From Actinocorallia herbida (GTDB lineage Bacteria; Actinomycetota; Actinomycetes; Streptosporangiales; Streptosporangiaceae), in NCBI RefSeq assembly GCF_003751225.1, contig NZ_RJKE01000001.1, forward strand, positions 5,518,001-5,582,000: a stretch of 64,000 nt of DNA, read 5' to 3'. Within the stretch, counting starts at the first letter, position 1; every line of letters begins with the position of its first letter. The position numbers and the translations under genes were made by a program. Under the pieces are notes generated by a model that was given only the letters and a program-made list of their open reading frames with translations, ran no database searches and was not told the DNA's origin. Positions 50,562-58,865 of this stretch are shown here, one piece after another.

Positions 50562-52076
50562 GTGTCGCGTGATCCGTCCCCGGCTTCCCGCGAGGCGGCC
50601 GAGCCCTATCGGTGGCGCTGGCTGATCCTCGTGGTAATGATCGTCGCGGAGATCATGGACCTGCTGGACGCCTCGATCGTCAACGTCGCGGGCCCGGACC
50701 TGGAGAAGTCCCTGGGCGCCGGTTCCGTCGGACTGCAGTGGGTGATCGGCGGCTACGCTCTCACCCTGGGCGCCGGTCTCGTCCTGGGCGGCCGGCTCGG
50801 CGACCGGTACGGGCGGCGCCCGATCTTCCTGGTCGGCCTGGCGGCCTTCACCGCGGCGTCGCTGCTGTGCGCGATCGCGCCGAGCATCGGGGCGCTGATC
50901 GCCTTCCGCCTGCTGCAGGGCGCCGCCGGAGCGATGCTGCTGCCCCAGGGGCTGGGACTGCTGCGGGAGAACTTCTCCGGCCCCGAGCTCACCAAGGTCT
51001 TCGCGATCTTCGGCCCGGTCCTCGGCCTGGGCGGCATCATCGGCCCGGTCCTGGGCGGCTTCCTCATCGAGGGAGACTTCTTCGGCCTGGGCTGGCGGTC
51101 GGTGTTCCTGATCAACCTGCCCATCGGCATCGCCGCGCTCATCACCGCCGCGAAGTTCGTGCCCAAGAAGCCGGGCGACCGCACCGTCCGGGTCGACCTG
51201 ACCGGTGCGGCCCTGGTCGTGACGTCCTGCGCCCTGCTGGTCCTGCCGCTGAACCAGGGGCAGGAGGACGGCTGGCCGCTGTGGACCTGGCTGTGCGTGA
51301 CCGCCTCGGTGATCGGTTTCGGCGTGTTCGCCTACCAGCAGCGCCGCACCGCCGCCGCGGGCCGCCAGGCACTGATCGCCCCGGCCCTGCTGCGCAAGCC
51401 CGCCTTCACCGTCGGACTCGGCGGCATCGCCCTGTTCTTCGGCGGGCTCATCGGCACCCAGCTCGTGCTGACCCTGTTCCTCCAGATCGGCCGGCACTTC
51501 ACCGCCGGCGAGGCGGGCCTCGGCAACCTGCCCCTCGCGATCGGAACGGCGATCGGCGGCGCGCTCAGCGGCGCGTTCCTCGCCGACAAGATCGGCCGCA
51601 AGGTCCTGCAGATCGGCTCCCTGGTCCAGCTGGCCGGCGCGGCCGTCCTGTGGTTCGAACTCGACGGCCTCACCACCGCCTCCTTCTCCATCTGGGACAT
51701 CGCTCCCGGCATCGCGATCGCGGGCATCGGCGCCGGCATGGTGATCGCCGCGCTGTTCAGCTTCATCCTGGCCGCCGTCGACGACGACGAGATCGGATCG
51801 GCCTCCGGCATCCTGTCCGCGGTCCAGGCGATCGGCGGGTCCATCGGCGTCGCGATCTTCGGCTCGGTGTTCTTCGCTCAAGCCAGAACCGGCGACTTCA
51901 CCACCGGATTCCACCACGCCCTCCTCGTCCAAGCCTGCCTGCTGATCACCTTCCTCGCCATCACCTTCCTGCTCCCCGAGAAGGGCCGCCCCGAAGACGA
52001 ACAACACGGCATCACCCACCAGCCCTCCACCGACACCGACACCGACACCGACACCGCACAACACGCCACCGTGTGA
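50562..52076 (+). CDS. MFS drug transporter, DHA2/EmrB-like
   Basis: A 504-residue MFS transporter with about 14 membrane segments. LILVVMIVAEIMDLLDASIVNVAGPDLEK has the DASIVNVA signature of the DHA2/EmrB group, and GGRLGDRYGRRPIF is the loop 2-3 motif. The start is GTG at 50562 with GGAGG six bases upstream. It is divergent from the MarR gene. The C-terminus ends in a run of Asp-Thr pairs from a 6-base tandem repeat (52028-52056). Efflux of a drug or toxic metabolite is expected. Confidence 0.92.
   Translation: MSRDPSPASREAAEPYRWRWLILVVMIVAEIMDLLDASIVNVAGPDLEKSLGAGSVGLQWVIGGYALTLGAGLVLGGRLGDRYGRRPIFLVGLAAFTAASLLCAIAPSIGALIAFRLLQGAAGAMLLPQGLGLLRENFSGPELTKVFAIFGPVLGLGGIIGPVLGGFLIEGDFFGLGWRSVFLINLPIGIAALITAAKFVPKKPGDRTVRVDLTGAALVVTSCALLVLPLNQGQEDGWPLWTWLCVTASVIGFGVFAYQQRRTAAAGRQALIAPALLRKPAFTVGLGGIALFFGGLIGTQLVLTLFLQIGRHFTAGEAGLGNLPLAIGTAIGGALSGAFLADKIGRKVLQIGSLVQLAGAAVLWFELDGLTTASFSIWDIAPGIAIAGIGAGMVIAALFSFILAAVDDDEIGSASGILSAVQAIGGSIGVAIFGSVFFAQARTGDFTTGFHHALLVQACLLITFLAITFLLPEKGRPEDEQHGITHQPSTDTDTDTDTAQHATV
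52028..52056 (+). repeat. Tandem hexamer (CACCGA) repeat
   Basis: Four perfect CACCGA units plus a partial fifth, in frame inside the 3' end of the MFS gene, encoding Asp-Thr repeats. Simple-sequence repeats of this type can change copy number. Confidence 0.7.
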
Positions 52077-52344
52077 CACACGGGCCGGGAACCACCATGA
52101 GACCTTCGATCCCCGCCCTCGCCCGTCCCACGTCGCCGCGGAAAGCGGCGCACGTACGCGTGGTGAACCTGGGGGAACATCGCCCTGGCCGTCAAACGGG
52201 GGGATGCTCACAGGCGGGTGCGGTTGCCGCGAGTCGGCGCTGTCGTGACGGGCGCGACGCCGTCGCCGCCGTGGCTGGTGCGGGAGCAGGTCTTACACCC
52301 GCGATCCTCAGCGGCGGCGCCTATCAATCGACGCCCAGACGTTG

Positions 52345-52364
52345 TTATCAGCACAGGCTGATAA
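52345..52364. promoter_or_regulatory. ArsR operator candidate
   Basis: TTATCAGC (52345-52352) and GCTGATAA (52357-52364) form a perfect 8-base inverted repeat around ACAG, 9 bases before the arsR start. The flanking G/C also pair. ArsR repressors bind such 8-4-8 dyads. The preceding stretch 52077-52344 shows no gene. Confidence 0.75.
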
Positions 52365-52373
52365 CATCAGTTT

Positions 52374-52685
52374 ATGCTGACATCAGTCCAGACTGATCTG
52401 TTGCGGGTCCTGGCCGACCCCCTGCGGATGCGGATCATCACGCTGCTCGCCCGCGAGACGCTGTGCACGACGCACCTGGTCGCCGAGACCGGAGCACGCC
52501 AGACGAACCTGTCGAACCACATGAAGGTGCTGCGCGAGGCCGGCGTCGTCGACACCGAGCCGTGCGGCCGGTTCACCTACTACCGGCTGCGGCCCGAGGT
52601 CATCGAAGAGCTGTCCGGCGTGCTGGGCGACCTCGCCGCGACCGCGCGGCGGACCGCCGAGACCGGCCGCCGGAGGTCCTGCTGA
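52374..52685 (+). CDS. arsR: ArsR-family metalloregulator
   Basis: A 103-residue winged-helix repressor. QTDLLRVLADPLRMRIITLLAR is the N-terminal part, LVAETGARQTNLSNHMKVLREAGV the recognition helix, and C31, C64 and C103 are candidate As(III) ligands. It senses arsenite and represses its own operon. The ATG at 52374 lies close to a dyad operator, and the stop overlaps the acr3 start (TGATG), so regulator and exporter are translationally linked. No strong ribosome-binding site is present; the transcript may be short-leadered. Confidence 0.9.
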   Translation: MLTSVQTDLLRVLADPLRMRIITLLARETLCTTHLVAETGARQTNLSNHMKVLREAGVVDTEPCGRFTYYRLRPEVIEELSGVLGDLAATARRTAETGRRRSC

Positions 52686-53791
52686 TGTCCGTCACCCAGA
52701 AGACCGCGACAGGGGACGGCGAGGCGTCGGTCGTCGCGAAGCTGTCCACGCTCGACAGGTTCCTCGCGGTGTGGATCCTGCTGGCGATGGCCGCCGGGCT
52801 CGGCCTCGGACGGCTCGTCCCCGGACTTAACGACGTGCTCGCCAAGGTCGAGATCGGCGGGATCTCCCTGCCGATCGCGCTCGGCCTGCTGATCATGATG
52901 TACCCGGTGCTGGCGAAGGTCCGCTACGACCGGCTCGACACCGTCACCGGCGACCGCAAGCTCATGCTCTCCTCGCTGGTCGTCAACTGGCTCATCGGCC
53001 CCGCCGTCATGTTCGCCCTCGCCTGGCTCTTCCTGCCCGACCACGCCGAATACCGCACCGGGCTGATCATCGTCGGGCTCGCCCGGTGCATCGCCATGGT
53101 GATCATCTGGAACGACCTGGCCTGCGGGGACCGCGAGGCCGCCGCCGTCCTCGTCGCGCTGAACTCGGTGTTCCAGGTGCTCGCGTTCGGGCTGCTCGGC
53201 TGGTTCTACCTCGACCTGCTGCCCGGCCGGCTCGGCCTGGGCGAAGGCGAATCCCTCGACATCTCGCCATGGAAGATCGCCGCGAACGTCCTGGTCTTCC
53301 TCGGCATCCCGCTCGTCGCCGGTTTCCTGACCCGTCACCTCGGCGAGCGCGAGCTCGGCCGCGAGCGCTACGAGAACGGCTTCCTGCCGAAGATCGGGCC
53401 GGGGGCGCTGTACGGGCTGCTGTTCACGATCGTCGTGTTGTTCGCCCTCCAGGGCAAGACCATCACCTCCCGGCCCTTGGACGTCGCACGGATCGCCCTG
53501 CCGCTGCTCGCCTACTTCGCGATCATGTGGTTCGGCACGTTCCTCCTCGGCAAGGCCATCGGCCTGCCCTACGACCGCACCGCCACCCTCGCGTTCACCG
53601 CGGCGGGCAACAACTTCGAGCTCGCCATCGCGGTGGCGATCGCGACGTTCGGGGTCACGTCCGGCCAAGCGCTCGCCGGGGTCGTCGGGCCCCTCATCGA
53701 GGTGCCGGTCCTGGTGGCGCTGGTCTACGTCTCACTGGCGCTGCGGCGCCGCTTCGCCGGGAGCGGCAACGCTTCGCCGGGCAACGCCTGA
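52685..53791 (+). CDS. acr3: Arsenite efflux transporter, Acr3 type
   Basis: A 368-residue membrane protein with about ten hydrophobic segments. LARCIAMVIIWNDLACGD contains the conserved membrane cysteine of the Acr3 family, and NNFELAIAVAIATFG is the late conserved motif. It exports As(III) or Sb(III) with the proton gradient. It overlaps arsR by one base and is followed by arsC-related sequence. The length is normal for bacterial Acr3. Confidence 0.93.
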   Translation: MSVTQKTATGDGEASVVAKLSTLDRFLAVWILLAMAAGLGLGRLVPGLNDVLAKVEIGGISLPIALGLLIMMYPVLAKVRYDRLDTVTGDRKLMLSSLVVNWLIGPAVMFALAWLFLPDHAEYRTGLIIVGLARCIAMVIIWNDLACGDREAAAVLVALNSVFQVLAFGLLGWFYLDLLPGRLGLGEGESLDISPWKIAANVLVFLGIPLVAGFLTRHLGERELGRERYENGFLPKIGPGALYGLLFTIVVLFALQGKTITSRPLDVARIALPLLAYFAIMWFGTFLLGKAIGLPYDRTATLAFTAAGNNFELAIAVAIATFGVTSGQALAGVVGPLIEVPVLVALVYVSLALRRRFAGSGNASPGNA

Positions 53792-53829
53792 CCGCCCTCG
53801 CGCAAGCCCAGGGCCACGCCCCCAAGGCC

Positions 53830-53945
53830 GTGCCCGAGATCTCGTTCGTCTGCACCCGCAACGTCGGCCGCCCCCAGATGGCGGCGGCCCTGCTCGCCTC
53901 CCACGCCGTGGGCCGCGTCCACGTCCGCACCGCCGGAACGGCTCC
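53830..53945 (+). pseudogene. Truncated arsenate-reductase-like fragment
   Basis: GTG at 53830 begins a 39-residue ArsC-like stretch: ISFVCTRNVGRPQMAAALLASHAVGRVHVRTAGT, with C-x5-R but Pro where Ser normally follows. The homologous part of intact ArsC follows the same order, but after GTAP the frame leaves the family. It stays open into arsC, so a fused product is possible. More likely it is a relic of a second arsC copy. Confidence 0.6.
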
Positions 53946-54003
53946 GCGAACTCCTCACCGAACCCGACCTCGCCGCAACGCCCCGACCCTGAAAGGCCAC
54001 ACC

Positions 54004-54405
54004 ATGTCCGGCAAGCCCAGTGTCCTGTTCGTCTGCGTCCACAACGCGGGCCGCTCCCAGATGGCCGCCGCCTTCCTCACCCACCTCGCCGGGGACACCG
54101 TAGAGGTCCGCTCCGCAGGCTCCGCCCCCGCCGACACCGTCAACCCCTCCGTCGTCGAGGCCATGGCGGAGGTCGGCATCGACATCTCGCACGAGACCCC
54201 CAAGGTCCTCACCGTCGACGCCGTCCAAGCGAGCGACGTGTGCGTCACCATGGGCTGCGGCGACACCTGCCCGGTCTTCCCCGGAAAGCGCTACCTCGAC
54301 TGGACCCTCGAAGACCCCGCCGGCCAAGGCGTAGAAGCCGTCCGCCCCATCCGTGACCAGATCAAGACCCGCATCGAAGGCTTGATCAAGGAACTCGGGG
54401 TCTGA
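54004..54405 (+). CDS. arsC: Arsenate reductase, low-molecular-weight-phosphatase type
   Basis: A 133-residue LMW-PTPase-like arsenate reductase. FVCVHNAGRSQMAAAF contains the active-site P-loop CX5RS, with further cysteines at C82-region positions MGCGDTCPVFPG that serve the relay in thioredoxin-dependent members; mycothiol-coupled actinobacterial enzymes differ, so the electron donor is uncertain. The ATG at 54004 has AAAGG upstream. It reduces arsenate to arsenite for Acr3 export. It is the last gene of the ars operon. Confidence 0.92.
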   Translation: MSGKPSVLFVCVHNAGRSQMAAAFLTHLAGDTVEVRSAGSAPADTVNPSVVEAMAEVGIDISHETPKVLTVDAVQASDVCVTMGCGDTCPVFPGKRYLDWTLEDPAGQGVEAVRPIRDQIKTRIEGLIKELGV

Positions 54406-54474
54406 CGCTTCGCACCGGTGCCCGGGACCGCGAGGTCCGGGCAACGGCGAGAACGTCGGAGCGGCGGCCCGGGG

Positions 54475-55179
54475 TCAGGAGCAGCAGTCGCAGTTCGGCG
54501 GGCAGCCTTCGCACGAACCTGCCTCGACGGCGCCGGGCCGGACAGGGACGGCGCAGCAGGCGTCGCCGCGCCAGGCTTCGCGGCCTTCCTTGACCGCGAC
54601 CGCGGCGATGACCAGGGCGGCGATCGGGTCCGCCCACGACCAGCCGAAGAGGCTGTTGACGGCCAGTCCGACCAGGAGCACGGCGGACAGGTACGTGCAC
54701 AGCAGGGTCTGCTTGGAATCCGCGACGGCGCTCGCCGACCCCAGCTCCCGCCCGGCACGGCGCTGGGCGTAGGACAGGCCGGGCATGATCGCCAGCGACA
54801 GCGCCGCGAGCACGAGCCCGACATCGGAATGCTCTGCTTCTCCTCCGCCGACGAGGGCGAGAACGGAGTCGGCGGCGACATAGGCGGCCAGCGCGAAGAA
54901 GGAGATCGCGATGATCCGGAGCGCGCGCTTCTCCCGCCGCTCCACCACGAGCGGGTCCCGGGCGGAGAACTGCCAGGCGACCGCCGCGGCGGAGGCGACC
55001 TCGATGACCGAGTCCAGGCCGAACGCGACCAGCGCCCCGGACGACGCGACGGTCCCGGCCGTCAGCGCGATGATCGCCTCGACCACGTTGTAGGTGATCG
55101 TCGCGGCGACCAGCAGCCGCACCCTGCGCGCCAGCACCGCCCGCCGCCGCGGGGACGGCCCCAGGGACAGCACGCTCAC
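54475..55179 (-). CDS. Cation diffusion facilitator-like metal transporter with Cys-rich tail
   Basis: A 234-residue membrane protein with five or six hydrophobic segments. ITYNVVEAIIALTAGTVASSGALVAFGLDSVIEVAS includes the acidic DxxxE pattern of CDF proteins, and SWADPIAALVIAAVAVKEG the partner segment. The C-terminus is Cys-rich (DACC, CEGCPPNCDCC), fit for metal binding. The start is GTG at 55179, overlapping the stop of the CmtR-like gene (GTGA). Export of Cd, Zn or Pb is expected. Confidence 0.87.
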   Translation of the reverse strand: MSVLSLGPSPRRRAVLARRVRLLVAATITYNVVEAIIALTAGTVASSGALVAFGLDSVIEVASAAAVAWQFSARDPLVVERREKRALRIIAISFFALAAYVAADSVLALVGGGEAEHSDVGLVLAALSLAIMPGLSYAQRRAGRELGSASAVADSKQTLLCTYLSAVLLVGLAVNSLFGWSWADPIAALVIAAVAVKEGREAWRGDACCAVPVRPGAVEAGSCEGCPPNCDCCS

Positions 55180-55568
55180 GCCGTCACCTCGGACGGCTCG
55201 CACGAGCCCACCTCGCCGGTACCGCCGGTGCCGTAGGTCGGGCACAGCGCCACGGCCTGGTCGGTGGCGGCGAGGAGCTGCTCGGCCGAGCGCAGCAGGT
55301 CCAGCAGCTCCGGCGTCGCGAGGAAGTAGAACGACTGGCGTCCCTCGGCTCGGTAGTCCACCAGCTTGCAGCCGCGCAGGCAGCCCAGGTGCTTGGACAC
55401 CGTCGACTGCGCCAACCCGAGCTGCCGGGTCAGGTCCACCACCCGCGCCTCACCCTCTGCCAGGCGCCGCACGATCGCCAGCCGCACCGGATCGGCCAGG
55501 GAGTGGAACAACGCCGCCGCAGGCGCCAGCCCCGCCACATCCATTCCGCAATCAGAATCAATCGCCAT
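55176..55568 (-). CDS. CmtR-like ArsR/SmtB-family metal sensor
   Basis: A 130-residue winged-helix repressor. The recognition helix is QLGLAQSTVSKHLGCLRGCKLV; the C-x3-C pair in it is the CmtR-type Cd/Pb ligand arrangement, with a further Cys in ALCPTYGTG near the C-terminus as third ligand. It probably represses itself and the coupled transporter and is relieved by Cd(II) or Pb(II). The ATG at 55568 lies inside an inverted repeat, so repressor binding would cover the start. It is 16 bases from the truncated gene at 55585. Confidence 0.9.
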   Translation of the reverse strand: MAIDSDCGMDVAGLAPAAALFHSLADPVRLAIVRRLAEGEARVVDLTRQLGLAQSTVSKHLGCLRGCKLVDYRAEGRQSFYFLATPELLDLLRSAEQLLAATDQAVALCPTYGTGGTGEVGSCEPSEVTA

Positions 55569-55584
55569 ATCGTGATGATATGGC
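55564..55584. promoter_or_regulatory. CmtR-like operator overlapping the start codon
   Basis: GCCATATC (55564-55571) and GATATGGC (55577-55584) form a perfect 8-base inverted repeat around GTGAT. The ATG of the sensor gene (55566-55568) is within the left arm. The position suggests combined transcriptional and translational effects or a leaderless transcript. Confidence 0.7.
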
Positions 55585-55794
55585 TCATCCGTGATCCGTC
55601 AACGGGACGCCTAGAGAGAACATCGCCGCGAGCTGCCCGGTGGTCAGCACCCGGTGCTCCCACACCACGCGCATGATCTCGGCATCCCGCGACGTCACCC
55701 GCTCGGCGTCCCTCACCGCCGCCTCGGCCGACGCCCGGAACGGCGAACGCGAGGCCGAACGGATCCGATGAGCCGAAACGATCCTGCGCGTCAT
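55585..55794 (-). pseudogene. Truncated replication-relaxation family gene
   Basis: A 69-residue frame from ATG 55794 with GGAGG upstream. ERVTSRDAEIMRVVWEHRVLTTGQLAAMF is the N-terminal winged helix of replication-relaxation proteins, which belong to plasmids and integrative elements. Normal members exceed 200 residues; here the frame leaves the family after AAMF and stops at 55585, right at the CmtR promoter. The break at about 55600-55615 probably marks a recombination junction. The stretch 55795-56231 on its other side shows no further gene. Confidence 0.65.
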
Positions 55795-56231
55795 GGAGCG
55801 GCCTCCGCCATCCGAACCCGTGAAGGCGCCGGACCGTGCCTTCACAGATAAAGCACCTGCGCGGTCCCCGAATCTGGACACCAGCCGGTGGACCTTTACC
55901 GAACCGATTCGGCCCGCCCCAGCGCTCGAAGGAGATCGGCAGAGCTTCATCCGCTGACGGCCTGGTGACGCTTCGGCCCATACCCACCGCGCAGGTTCGG
56001 CGGGCGTTCAACGGCCGTCAGCACCCCACATCCACAGCAGCAGGAACAGGGCCCGTCGGACAGGGAAGAGGCAGACTGGTGATCTCACGGCCGGAGAGCG
56101 AGCAGCGGAGAAGGGTCGGACAGGGGTCGTTCGTGACGCGGAAACGCAACCCTGAGGGCTCGATCAAGCATTCATGAGCATCTTGCTGGATGAATGCGGG
56201 TGCACCATCGGACGGTGAGCCGCCCCGAAGG
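55795..56231. other. Gene-free stretch before the IS element
   Basis: No coding region is supported in these 437 bases; base composition is like the flanks. Confidence 0.35.
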
Positions 56232-56281
56232 TTCCGGACAGTGGCCCCACTAGAATGGGGTAGTCCGGAAAGGTAAGTGAT

Positions 56282-56572
56282 TTGGCTCGTTCGAAGAGGA
56301 ATTACTCTCCTGAGTATCGGCAGGAAGCCGCCAGGTTGGTGGTGGATTCTTCCCGTCCGATCGCGCAGGTCGCGAAGGAACTAGGCATCAATGCCGGGAC
56401 TCTGGCGAATTGGGTGGGTGCGTACCGGCGTGAGCATGCCGGGGAAGAGGCGCCTTTGACGCTCGATGAGCGGGTGCGTTTGAAGGAGCAGGAACGCGAG
56501 ATCCAGGAACTCAAGATGGAGCTCGAGTTCGTAAAAAAAGCGGCGTTGTACTTCGCGCGGGAGCAGCGGTGA
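56282..56572 (+). CDS. IS3-family transposase OrfA
   Basis: A 96-residue protein with an N-terminal helix-turn-helix (YSPEYRQEAARLVVDSSRPIAQVAKELGI) for end binding and a leucine-rich coiled coil (RVRLKEQEREIQELKMELEFVKKA) for dimerisation. The start is TTG at 56282 with GGAAAGG upstream. The slippery A7 lies in its 3' part, and -1 slippage there enters the OrfB frame, which is open throughout. Confidence 0.9.
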   Translation: MARSKRNYSPEYRQEAARLVVDSSRPIAQVAKELGINAGTLANWVGAYRREHAGEEAPLTLDERVRLKEQEREIQELKMELEFVKKAALYFAREQR

Positions 56573-57480
56573 CCTCGAGGTACGAGTTCATCGACGCGGA
56601 GTACGCCAACCCTTCGGTCGTCGTCGGCGATAGATCGCCGGCAATCGTCCAGATGTGCGCATGGCTGGGTGTCTCGCGCTCGGGATTCTACGAATGGAAG
56701 AGTCGGCCGGAGTCCGCGACTGCGCGGCGCCGCGATGAGCTGAAGGCGTGGGTGAAACACTTCTTCGACGTCTCCGATGGGACGTACGGCTATCGGCGGA
56801 TCCACACCGATCTGGTGGAGCAGGGCGTGCCCGCCGGGCCGGAGCTCGTCCGCTCGGTCATGCGGGAGCTGGGGCTGGAGCCCTGCCAGCCCAGGCCATG
56901 GCGCGTCGGCCTGACCGAGCGGGACGGCCAGGCCCACCACGTACCCGACCTCGTGCAGCGCGACTTCACCGCGTCCGCCCCCGGCGAAAAACTCGTCGGC
57001 GACATCACCTACGTCGAAACATGGGAGGGCTGGATCTATCTGGCAACGGTGATCGACTGCTATTCCAGAGCCGTCATCGGCTGGGCGATCGGCGAGGACT
57101 ACAAGACCCCGTTGATCGAGAAGGCGATCGGCATGGCGGCCCGAAACCACCGGCTGGCCGAAGGCGCGATATTTCACAGCGACCGCGGAAGCAATTACAT
57201 GTCCAGGCAGTTCGCCGACACCCTGCGGCACCTCCGGCTACGGCAATCGACCGGGCGGACCGGAGTCTGCTGGGATAACGCACTCGCGGAATCCTTCTTC
57301 GCCGCACTGAAGAACGAGCGCGTCCATCGGACGGAATATCCCACACGAGAACACGCACGCCGGGACATCATCAAATACATCGAGCTCTGGTATAATCCCA
57401 GGCGACGGCATTCGGCAATCGGCAACAAGAGCCCGGTCCAGGTCCACACCGAGTACCTGAAATCCCAGCTCTCAGCGTGA
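56569..57480 (+). CDS. IS3-family transposase OrfB
   Basis: A 303-residue integrase-core protein. The DDE residues are the Asp in VGDITYVET, the Asp in FHSDRGSNY and the Glu in NALAESFFAALKNE. The N-terminal part has the HTH_21-type VSRSGFYEWKSR and GTYGYRRIHTDL. It overlaps OrfA by GTGA in the -1 frame; the productive transposase is expected to be OrfAB. All catalytic positions are intact. Confidence 0.93.
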   Translation: MTSRYEFIDAEYANPSVVVGDRSPAIVQMCAWLGVSRSGFYEWKSRPESATARRRDELKAWVKHFFDVSDGTYGYRRIHTDLVEQGVPAGPELVRSVMRELGLEPCQPRPWRVGLTERDGQAHHVPDLVQRDFTASAPGEKLVGDITYVETWEGWIYLATVIDCYSRAVIGWAIGEDYKTPLIEKAIGMAARNHRLAEGAIFHSDRGSNYMSRQFADTLRHLRLRQSTGRTGVCWDNALAESFFAALKNERVHRTEYPTREHARRDIIKYIELWYNPRRRHSAIGNKSPVQVHTEYLKSQLSA

Positions 57481-57669
57481 ACTGACCGCAAATAGAGCTG
57501 TCCGGAATCAGCGGGGCACATCACGGGTTGCAGACGCGTCCTACCAGCGCTTCTGCCCGCCGTTAAGGGGCCGGATCATAGTTCGGCCTCCGAACCGTTC
57601 ACCGATCCGTCCATCGATCCGACCGCCTGCGCCCCCGATGCGCGTTTGCCGCCAACCGGCTCGGAGAAG

Positions 57670-57709
57670 AGGCTCCGTCTCTCCAGCCAGGGCCGGCGAG
57701 ACAGAGCCT
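57670..57709. repeat. Inverted repeat between IS and ATPase gene
   Basis: Arms 57670-57681 and 57698-57709 pair with one mismatch. It lies in the gene-free stretch 57508-57780 and may be an additional terminator. The rest of that stretch has no supported gene. Confidence 0.5.
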
Positions 57710-57744
57710 TTCGCGCGGGTGCTTCCTCGTATCCTGAGCCGCAA

Positions 57745-57779
57745 GGAGGGCCAGCCTGGTAGCAACAGGCTGGGCCTCC
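57745..57779 (-). terminator. Hairpin terminator of the ATPase gene
   Basis: Arms 57745-57758 and 57766-57779 pair over 14 bases with one mismatch, adjacent to the stop of the minus-strand gene at 57781. Confidence 0.75.
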
Positions 57780-57780
57780 C

Positions 57781-58386
57781 CTACGGGACGAGGAGCGCGA
57801 GTGTCTTCGTCGTGGTGCGTTCGGTGTCGGAGGGAAGGGCGAGGTCGGCCCAGACGAAGTGGCCTCGGTCGTCGCTGCCGCAGGCTCCGGTGGTGACGGC
57901 GAGGCGGGCCACGATGCTCAGGCCGCGTCCGCCGAGCGAAATACCGTCGAGGTCCGGGTCGTCCAGCCCTGCGAAGTCGTCCCCTGCCCGGGTGTCGTCT
58001 CGTCGAGGGCGGGCTTCTCCGATCAGCCATCCGGCTCCGCCGAGGTCCACGACCCCGATGCGGACGAGCGTTCCGAAGGCGAGCTCCACGCCGAACCAGC
58101 CGCCGGGCTCGCCGCTTCGGGTGTACAGGATGCTGTTGTTGGCGAGTTCGTCGATGATGAGCCCGGCGTCGTCCTCTCGCCCGGTTCCGGCGAACAGCTT
58201 CTCGACGAGCTTGCGCGCCTCCCGGACCTGTGCGGGGACGCCGGGAAACGTGAAGCGCAGAGCCCCGGGAGGAGTAGCGGACTGCCACCCGATCTCCGAT
58301 CCCGCGCTGGCGGTGTTCATGGTCGTGTCGCCTCCTGCGTTCGTCTCCCGGCTGGCTGGTGACGACCGGGCTTGAGGGGTGTTCAT
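57781..58386 (-). CDS. HATPase_c-type (anti-sigma/RsbW-like) ATP-binding protein
   Basis: A 201-residue protein with a GHKL ATPase domain. IIDELANNSILYTRS is the N box, VVDLGGAG the G1 box and GGRGLSIVARLA the G2 box. Such single-domain proteins act as anti-sigma-factor kinases or related regulators in actinobacteria. The ATG at 58386 has AAGGAG upstream and overlaps the stop of the preceding small gene (ATGA). It is transcribed divergently from the HTH/TPR gene at 58866, which may form a regulatory pair with it. Confidence 0.85.
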   Translation of the reverse strand: MNTPQARSSPASRETNAGGDTTMNTASAGSEIGWQSATPPGALRFTFPGVPAQVREARKLVEKLFAGTGREDDAGLIIDELANNSILYTRSGEPGGWFGVELAFGTLVRIGVVDLGGAGWLIGEARPRRDDTRAGDDFAGLDDPDLDGISLGGRGLSIVARLAVTTGACGSDDRGHFVWADLALPSDTERTTTKTLALLVP

Positions 58387-58664
58387 CGACGGCTCCTTCG
58401 GCGAGAAGTGGTTACGGGGCCGGCGGGGCATGAGCACGCGAAAGCGGCATAGACGCCGGAGGCGAGTGGCGCGGTCGTCCAACCGGCCTCAAGCCAGGCG
58501 AGCGCAGTCCGGCACCTCGGGTCCCCCGTTCTCCGGTGTTCGGACACGACCCATTGCCGCATACGGAACAGCGCCTGCTCTCTCGTGAGCCGGTCCGCGT
58601 CAGAGGCGGCGCGACGTGGCGTCGAGACGTGCCAATGCGTTGCGACTGCTGGAAACGGGGCCAT
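58383..58664 (-). CDS. Small protein coupled to the ATP-binding regulator
   Basis: A 93-residue protein, ATG at 58664 with TGGAGG seven bases upstream. It has helical segments (DRLTREQALFRMRQWVVSEH and CRTALAWLEAGW) and two cysteines near the end. I do not recognise it; similar short Arg/Trp-rich frames sit beside HATPase genes in related genomes (recollection). The stop overlaps the ATPase start, so the two are coupled and may work together. Confidence 0.65.
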   Translation of the reverse strand: MAPFPAVATHWHVSTPRRAASDADRLTREQALFRMRQWVVSEHRRTGDPRCRTALAWLEAGWTTAPLASGVYAAFACSCPAGPVTTSRRRSRR

Positions 58665-58865
58665 GGACGTCCTCCAGAGGCAGCGGAAGAGCTGCCGTCG
58701 CGATCAGGCAGAGAGCCGGGTCGCGAGCGCGTTCGGTAGCTTTATGTGCACGTCCAGTCAATTGCCGACACAGGCTCGACGTCATGGTGATACTGAGGAG
58801 ACGGAGGTAGGCGCGCGGAGAAACCGGCGCCTACCTGCCTCCACCACTCGCGAAAGGTGCGCGCG
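58665..58865. promoter_or_regulatory. Divergent promoter region with hairpin (58806-58835)
   Basis: GGTAGGCGC (58806-58814) and GCGCCTACC (58827-58835) form a perfect 9-base inverted repeat around a 12-base loop, 31 bases before the HTH/TPR start. It may be an operator or a leader hairpin. AT-rich parts near 58740-58795 may hold promoters. Confidence 0.5.

Larger units (their letters stand above)
56232..57507 (+). mobile_element. IS3-family insertion sequence
   Basis: Terminal inverted repeat TTCCGGACAG at 56232-56241 is mirrored by CTGTCCGGAA at 57498-57507. Inside are OrfA (56282-56572) and OrfB (56569-57480) with the IS3 arrangement. An A7 run at 56533-56539 provides a -1 slippery site for the OrfAB fusion. 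Flanks show no evident target duplication (AGG on the left, TCA on the right), so ends may differ by a few bases or the flanks are rearranged. The two frames are intact, so it may be active. Confidence 0.88.

Noticed and set aside
52028-52056. Tandem hexamers as a CRISPR-like or regulatory array
   Set aside because: It is an in-frame coding repeat of six bases with no spacers.
55836-56177. Open frame of 113 codons before the IS element
   Set aside because: Composition is of shadow type, no ribosome-binding site and no recognisable domain.
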